NCBI GenBank assembly: GCA_003557825.1
Contig: PWNM01000093.1
Location: 1-11,069, forward strand
Direction of reading: 5' to 3'
DNA from: Candidatus Hydrogenedentota bacterium
GTDB lineage: Bacteria; Hydrogenedentota; Hydrogenedentia; Hydrogenedentales; SLHB01
DNA length: 11,069 nucleotides
This document shows positions 7,133 to 11,069 of the stretch, piece by piece. The notes under the pieces were generated by a model. It did no database searches, was not told the origin of the DNA, and saw nothing but the letters and a program-made list of their open reading frames with translations. Each line of letters begins with the position of its first letter. Within the stretch, counting starts at the first letter, position 1. A program made the position numbers and the translations under genes.

Positions 7133-8215
7133 ATGACGTCCAAAGAACGCGTGCTGACGGCGGTCGCCCATCAAGAACCCGACCGCGTACCGATTCAGAT
7201 CTACCTGACCCCCGAAATTCAGAAAAAGCTGATGGCCCATTTCGACCATTCCAACCCGATGGAGCTCTACGAAACCTTTGGGGTTGATTTTCGATCCGTC
7301 GGACCGAGCTTCAAGGGCACATTACCGCCTGTTCCCGAGGGCTGCGACATAGTAGATGAATGGGGCGTGGGCTATGTCATGTTCGACCATGGCCACGGTG
7401 GAGCCTATCCCGAGGCGCACCATTTGGCCTTGGCAGAGATAACCACCATGGAGCAGTTCGAGAGTCATCCCTGGCCCCAAATCGAGGATTACGATTTTTC
7501 GGCCCTCGAAGCCCAATGCGACGCGGTCAGGGACTATGCCATCATGGCGGGTAACGCAGGCATTCCGGATATTGTCAACGGCGTAGGGCGGGGCCGCTGC
7601 ATGGAACAAGTCCTGCTCGATATTATGACCGAGGATCCCGTCGGCATGGCCATTATCGACAAACGTTGCGACTTCCAGTACGAACTGTGTCGGCGTACCC
7701 TGGAAGCCGCCAATGGCAAGATCGACATCCTGGGTCTAGGCGAGGACACCGGCAATCAAAATGGGCCCATGTTTCCGCCTCCCGTATTTGATGCCTTTTT
7801 CCGGCCCCGTATCCAGCGGTTCATTGACCTGGCTCACGAATTCGGCTGCAAGGCCATGATGCATTCATGCGGCGACACGAGCATTCTCCAGGGACGATTC
7901 GTCGAGATGGGCCTCGACATTCTCGATGCCATGCAACCCGAGCCGCCCGGAATGGATCCCGAGAGGATCAAACGCGAATACGGGGACAAATTGACCTTAT
8001 GCGGGCTGATCAGCACCCAACAGACCTTGCCCTTCGGTACCGTTGAGGAGTGCCGAGCCGAGGCACGCCACCGGCTCGATGTCATCGCGAAAGGCGGCGG
8101 CTATATCTTTGCGCCGGCCCATTGCATCCAGGCCAACAACCCCGTTGAAAACGTCCTGGCCGTTTTCGAAGAAGCCCTTGGCCTTGAACCCGGCAGCTTT
8201 TCCAACGGCAAATGA
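7133..8215 (+). CDS. Uroporphyrinogen decarboxylase superfamily, MtaA-like methyltransferase
   Basis: This 360-residue cytoplasmic barrel protein belongs to the UroD/MtaA/CmuA superfamily. It opens with the family's usual K-E-R-V-L-T-A-V-A-H-Q-E-P-D-R-V-P. True haem-pathway UroD has a conserved arginine-rich R-Q-A-G-R segment near the N-terminus that is not seen here. Instead the protein keeps the zinc ligands of corrinoid methyltransferases: H244-S-C246 in M-M-H-S-C-G-D, and C331 in A-P-A-H-C-I-Q. The spacing is like that of MtaA/MtbA. In those enzymes zinc activates a thiol (coenzyme M) to accept methyl from a corrinoid protein. No corrinoid protein, MtaB-like partner or reactivase gene lies in the window, so the methyl donor and acceptor are unknown. 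The gene stands alone between the upstream terminator and a candidate promoter downstream. Superfamily is secure; the reaction is inferred. Confidence 0.85.
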   Translation: MTSKERVLTAVAHQEPDRVPIQIYLTPEIQKKLMAHFDHSNPMELYETFGVDFRSVGPSFKGTLPPVPEGCDIVDEWGVGYVMFDHGHGGAYPEAHHLALAEITTMEQFESHPWPQIEDYDFSALEAQCDAVRDYAIMAGNAGIPDIVNGVGRGRCMEQVLLDIMTEDPVGMAIIDKRCDFQYELCRRTLEAANGKIDILGLGEDTGNQNGPMFPPPVFDAFFRPRIQRFIDLAHEFGCKAMMHSCGDTSILQGRFVEMGLDILDAMQPEPPGMDPERIKREYGDKLTLCGLISTQQTLPFGTVEECRAEARHRLDVIAKGGGYIFAPAHCIQANNPVENVLAVFEEALGLEPGSFSNGK

Positions 8216-8228
8216 CCGCTGCATCGGT

Positions 8229-8234
8229 TATAAT
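8229..8234 (+). promoter_or_regulatory. Candidate -10 promoter element (TATAAT)
   Basis: An exact TATAAT lies 14 bases after the preceding stop codon and about 40 bases before the start of the coiled-coil membrane protein gene. No good -35 hexamer is seen 16-18 bases upstream, so this is a weak call. If used, transcription would start near 8241 with a short leader. Confidence 0.35.
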
Positions 8235-8274
8235 ACCTATAGAACCATCAACGGGCAGTTGAAAGGCGGCTGCG

Positions 8275-10116
8275 ATGGAGTCAGAGACGCAGGAACAGTA
8301 TGCGACGCAGTTGCGGATGGCCCTATCCTATCGCGAAAAGGCGAACCGGCTCGCCCAAGACAGCGCACGCGCCCTGGCCAAGGAAACGGTCTCCAAAGAG
8401 CAGTACGACGCCCTTCAGTCGTTTTACCGAGACCATCTAAACCGGGCGGACCGGGCGATTGACAATGCGCGTAAAGCCGTGCTGAAGGAGCTCGCCGCCC
8501 ATCAAAAAAAGTTACGCCGACTCGAACAGGACCGGGATCGCATCCGTCAAAAGGCAGGCCAACCGGGCGCGTCAGCCAAGCAGATCAACATCGCCCACCG
8601 TGAGCTTTCCGACCGGATCGCGGCTACCAAAGCGCAGTTGGCGAAGCTGGAACAGCTCCACACCGTCGAAGAAAGCGGGGACATCGGCGGGTTCATCGAT
8701 CACCCCCTCGATGAATACGAGGCCTCGATGCGCACAACCGTCGAACGACCTGCCTCGACACCGGCTTCCGTTCCGAAGGGCGACCGCATCGCTGCGGGTG
8801 TTGCCGTGGTCGTCGCGTTGGCCGCGCTGTTTCTACCTTGGTTGCATGGCGCCGGGGTCAGCGGTTCGCTGGTCACCATCGGCCGTCCGCTGGTAATGAC
8901 GGGCGCATTGGCGGAACCTTTGCCCTTTCTCCTGCGATATGGCTGGGTAGGAGCGGGGTTGGTGTCCATCGCAGGGAGCCTGATTGTTTTACTTCCCGGC
9001 CATCATCGCCCGGCCGCATGGCTACAGCTTCTCTTGGGGATGATCATGGCATTGGCAAGCGTCGCGCCAGCCATCCTGCTCACCATGCGCGGTTCGGATC
9101 CCGCCTCGGTGACCACGTTTTTGCATGCCATGGGCACAGGCGCATGGCTCTTTGGCGCTGCCGGCCTGGCCATGCTTGCCTTGGGCGCCCGCCGTCGGGA
9201 TCTGGCGGCGGATACCCCCTTGGCCTCATGGGGCGAGGTCGTCCTAATCGTCGGCGCCGTGTTGCTTGTGTTCCTGGGAGGCTCCTTTGCGCTGGCCCAA
9301 TTGCCTCGCGGCGGCGTGCCGGCCTTTCAGGCGTCCTTGTCCGAACCATGGGACGGGACGATTGTCTTTACCCTATCGAATCCAGGACGTTCACCCATAG
9401 GCATCGCAGCCCCTTGGTCGCCCGATGCGCCCATTGAACCCGAAGGAATCCCCCAACGGCGACGCTACGGCATCTCGGTTGCCGCCCGTTATGAAGCCGA
9501 CAGCCCCTTTCATACCGTTCCATCGGGCGTTCAGGAATGGCGATTTCAAGGCCAGGCGACCGTCCCCGGCGAAAGCGTCACGGTATTGCCGGGCCTGAGC
9601 GTGGACCTGCTCCTGGATACAGGCCGCCTGTTCCAGGAATTGGACGACCTGGACGGGCTGCGTGTCGCGTTGCGAAACGCCCGAGGCCGAACCATCGAAG
9701 AAGCGGTGTTGTCCCTTCCCGGGCCGCCGCCGCCGGAGGACACCCCGACCGATCTGGAAGCCTATGGCCCGCGCCCCTCACCAACCATACCTCCGAATGA
9801 CATTCCGGAGCCGGCGCTTCCCGAACCCGCCGAAGAAGCCGCGGCCCCTCCCGAACCGCAACCTAGACCGACGCCGGAGGAACCTCGCACGACTGTTCGC
9901 GTTCGGGGGATGATCGGCGATCGGATCGTTTTCGCCATCGCCTATCCGAATGGTGAACGGGATAGCCAAACCGTCGGCCAGGGCGAGGAAGTGCTTCCCG
10001 GATGGGTACTGGAATCGATCAGCCGGTCACCCCTCACGGCAGTCCTGCGGCATCGCGATTCGGACGAAACCGTCTCGGCGATTCGGGGTCGAGACGCTCA
10101 CGTCCCCCTTCCATAG
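8275..10116 (+). CDS. Unrecognised membrane protein: coiled coil, five TM segments, Pro-rich linker, GspC/PilP-like C-terminus
   Basis: I do not recognise this 613-residue protein as a family. Residues 15-130 are charged and helical, rich in Arg, Lys, Glu and Gln, and look like a coiled coil. Five hydrophobic segments lie at about 173-192, 223-242, 247-269, 289-306 and 320-341. Basic loops (G-H-H-R between segments 2 and 3, A-R-R-R-D between 4 and 5) put the N-terminus in the cytoplasm and the C-terminus outside. Residues 345-480 look beta-rich. A Pro/Glu-rich linker spans about 482-538. The last 70 residues (V-R-V-R-G... then V-G-Q-G-E-E-V-L-P-G-W-V-L-E-S-I) resemble the small beta domain of GspC and PilP, which joins inner-membrane platforms to outer-membrane secretins. 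That resemblance is by eye. The ATG follows GAAAGG (8261-8266) at 8 bases. No other secretion or pilus gene is in the window, so function is open. Confidence 0.7.
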   Translation: MESETQEQYATQLRMALSYREKANRLAQDSARALAKETVSKEQYDALQSFYRDHLNRADRAIDNARKAVLKELAAHQKKLRRLEQDRDRIRQKAGQPGASAKQINIAHRELSDRIAATKAQLAKLEQLHTVEESGDIGGFIDHPLDEYEASMRTTVERPASTPASVPKGDRIAAGVAVVVALAALFLPWLHGAGVSGSLVTIGRPLVMTGALAEPLPFLLRYGWVGAGLVSIAGSLIVLLPGHHRPAAWLQLLLGMIMALASVAPAILLTMRGSDPASVTTFLHAMGTGAWLFGAAGLAMLALGARRRDLAADTPLASWGEVVLIVGAVLLVFLGGSFALAQLPRGGVPAFQASLSEPWDGTIVFTLSNPGRSPIGIAAPWSPDAPIEPEGIPQRRRYGISVAARYEADSPFHTVPSGVQEWRFQGQATVPGESVTVLPGLSVDLLLDTGRLFQELDDLDGLRVALRNARGRTIEEAVLSLPGPPPPEDTPTDLEAYGPRPSPTIPPNDIPEPALPEPAEEAAAPPEPQPRPTPEEPRTTVRVRGMIGDRIVFAIAYPNGERDSQTVGQGEEVLPGWVLESISRSPLTAVLRHRDSDETVSAIRGRDAHVPLP

Positions 10117-10131
10117 AAAACCACTAATTCA

Positions 10132-10140
10132 TGTTATAGT
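10132..10140 (+). promoter_or_regulatory. Candidate extended -10 promoter (TGTTATAGT)
   Basis: The TGn-TATAGT pattern matches an extended -10 element and lies in the 149-base gap before the response regulator gene. No clear -35 box is seen. If used, the leader would be about 120 bases. The rest of the gap holds no gene or clear terminator. Confidence 0.35.
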
Positions 10141-10265
10141 TCCCCCGAAAAACCCGCAATCGTCCTTGAATTGGGCGGTTATTTGCCTATTTTGGCCATC
10201 ATCGGGTACACTCAGATCGGGAAGGCGAGTGGCAAATTGAACAAGGAACTCACCTGGGGAAAGCC

Positions 10266-11069
10266 GTGAGAAAACTTAAAGTTTGTGTCACCGATGACAA
10301 TCCGGAAACGGCGCAGGTATTGTGTGAAGGGCTGCGCATGAACCAGTACGACGCCGTCGCCGCGTCGTCCGCCGAGGAAGCCCTCGAGATCTGCGAAAAT
10401 GAAACCATCGACCTTATCCTGCTGGATGTCTGCCTGCCCGATATGGACGGGTACGAGGCCTGCAGACGACTAAAGGCCAACCCCAAACTCCACGACATCA
10501 GCGTGATTTTTGTGACGGTTAAAGGCTCCGCCGATAGTATCACCAAAGGATACGAGCTGGGCGCGGCAGACTACATCACCAAACCCTTCAATCTACCGAT
10601 GGTCATGGTGCGGGTCGATGCGGCCTTGCGCGATCGGAATTCCGTCGACGGGCTCGAAGGAGTCCACGAGGTGTTGTCCGACGCTACCTACACCGATCCG
10701 TTGACGGGCTTGCGCAACCGCACCTACATGATGCAACGGCTCACCGAAGAACTCGACAAAGCCCAACGCCATGGTTATCCCGTGTCCTGTGCGGTCTTCG
10801 ACTTCGACGACATTCAGGCTATGGACGCGGACCTGGGACCGGGCTCGGTCGATGATCTGGTAGCCGAATTTGCCATGAATATGCGTACCTACTCACGGGC
10901 CTACGATATCCTGGCCCGATACGACGGCACGGTGATTGTGGCGGTATTGCCTCATTGTCCCGAAGAAAGCGCCATTGCCTATGCGGCCAAGATCATGCGC
11001 GATACGGACGCCACGATTTTTGTGGACCCGAGCTTTCCAACCACCATTCGGCTCAGCGTCGGCGTGGTG
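10266..11069 (+). CDS. Response regulator with receiver and degenerate GGDEF domain (3' end cut by window)
   Basis: This is a partial, 268-codon reading with no stop before the window edge. Residues 3-122 form a receiver domain: acidic pair D10-D11, phospho-acceptor D54 in L-L-D-V-C-L-P-D-M-D-G, T84 and K106 in K-P-F are all present, so phosphorylation is likely. From about 140 a GGDEF domain starts with D-P-L-T-G-L-R-N-R (144-152). The active-site motif, expected after R218-Y219, reads D-G-T-V-I (220-224), and the upstream F-K-x-x-N-D block reads I-Q-A-M-D-A. Diguanylate cyclase activity is therefore unlikely. R211-A-Y-D214 is an intact RxxD inhibitory site at the canonical five-residue spacing, which suggests c-di-GMP binding. 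The GTG start has GGGGA (10256-10260) 5 bases before it and matches where receiver domains usually begin; no in-frame ATG lies nearby upstream. No partner histidine kinase is in the window. Confidence 0.88.
   Translation, partial: MRKLKVCVTDDNPETAQVLCEGLRMNQYDAVAASSAEEALEICENETIDLILLDVCLPDMDGYEACRRLKANPKLHDISVIFVTVKGSADSITKGYELGAADYITKPFNLPMVMVRVDAALRDRNSVDGLEGVHEVLSDATYTDPLTGLRNRTYMMQRLTEELDKAQRHGYPVSCAVFDFDDIQAMDADLGPGSVDDLVAEFAMNMRTYSRAYDILARYDGTVIVAVLPHCPEESAIAYAAKIMRDTDATIFVDPSFPTTIRLSVGVV

Noticed and set aside
10155..10182. AACCCGCAAT...ATTGGGCGGTT as a terminator after the membrane protein gene
   Set aside because: Pairing is broken in the middle and the following sequence is not a T-run, so the hairpin would be unstable.

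Overview
The window reads as a GC-rich (roughly 58-60% by eye) bacterial chromosome segment with eight protein genes, all on the + strand and tightly packed. The largest gap is about 230 bases. The content is a divergent exported glycosidase, a GH20-like protein with a C-terminal CBM9-like module, a pyruvate-aldolase-fold enzyme and a UroD/MtaA-family methyltransferase homologue. That mix suits polysaccharide-degrading environmental bacteria of the Planctomycetota/Lentisphaerota/Hydrogenedentota type. The assignment is an inference from gene style, not from a marker gene. No tRNA, rRNA, CRISPR array, insertion sequence or phage gene was seen.

Region 1 (4-5753) is a probable three-gene carbohydrate cluster. 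It holds a GH5-like clan GH-A hydrolase with both catalytic glutamates, a DapA/NanA-fold enzyme with the Schiff-base Lys and the Tyr but an altered substrate-carboxylate motif, and a large secreted multidomain GH20-like protein whose catalytic Asp-Glu pair appears to be lost. The last two genes are 30 bases apart.

Region 2 (5857-6904) holds a Blc-type lipocalin lipoprotein followed by an OsmC peroxidase, a plausible envelope and oxidative-stress pair. A perfect palindrome lies in the gap between them. A strong two-tier hairpin with a T-run (6963-7017) ends this unit.

Region 3 (7133-8215) is a UroD-superfamily protein that keeps the His-x-Cys...Cys zinc site of corrinoid methyltransferases. 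It is probably not a haem enzyme.

Region 4 (8275-10116) is an unrecognised membrane protein: cytoplasmic coiled coil, five membrane segments, a periplasmic region, a Pro/Glu-rich linker and a small C-terminal domain reminiscent of GspC/PilP. After a 149-base gap, region 5 (10266 to the window end) is a receiver-GGDEF response regulator, cut by the window edge. Its active-site GGDEF motif is destroyed but the RxxD inhibitory-site motif is intact at the canonical spacing, which points to a c-di-GMP receptor rather than a synthase.

The items most worth following up are the degenerate GGDEF regulator, the coiled-coil/GspC-like membrane protein, and the three-gene cluster that mixes a live-looking glycosidase, an altered aldolase and a catalytically dead-looking GH20 relative.
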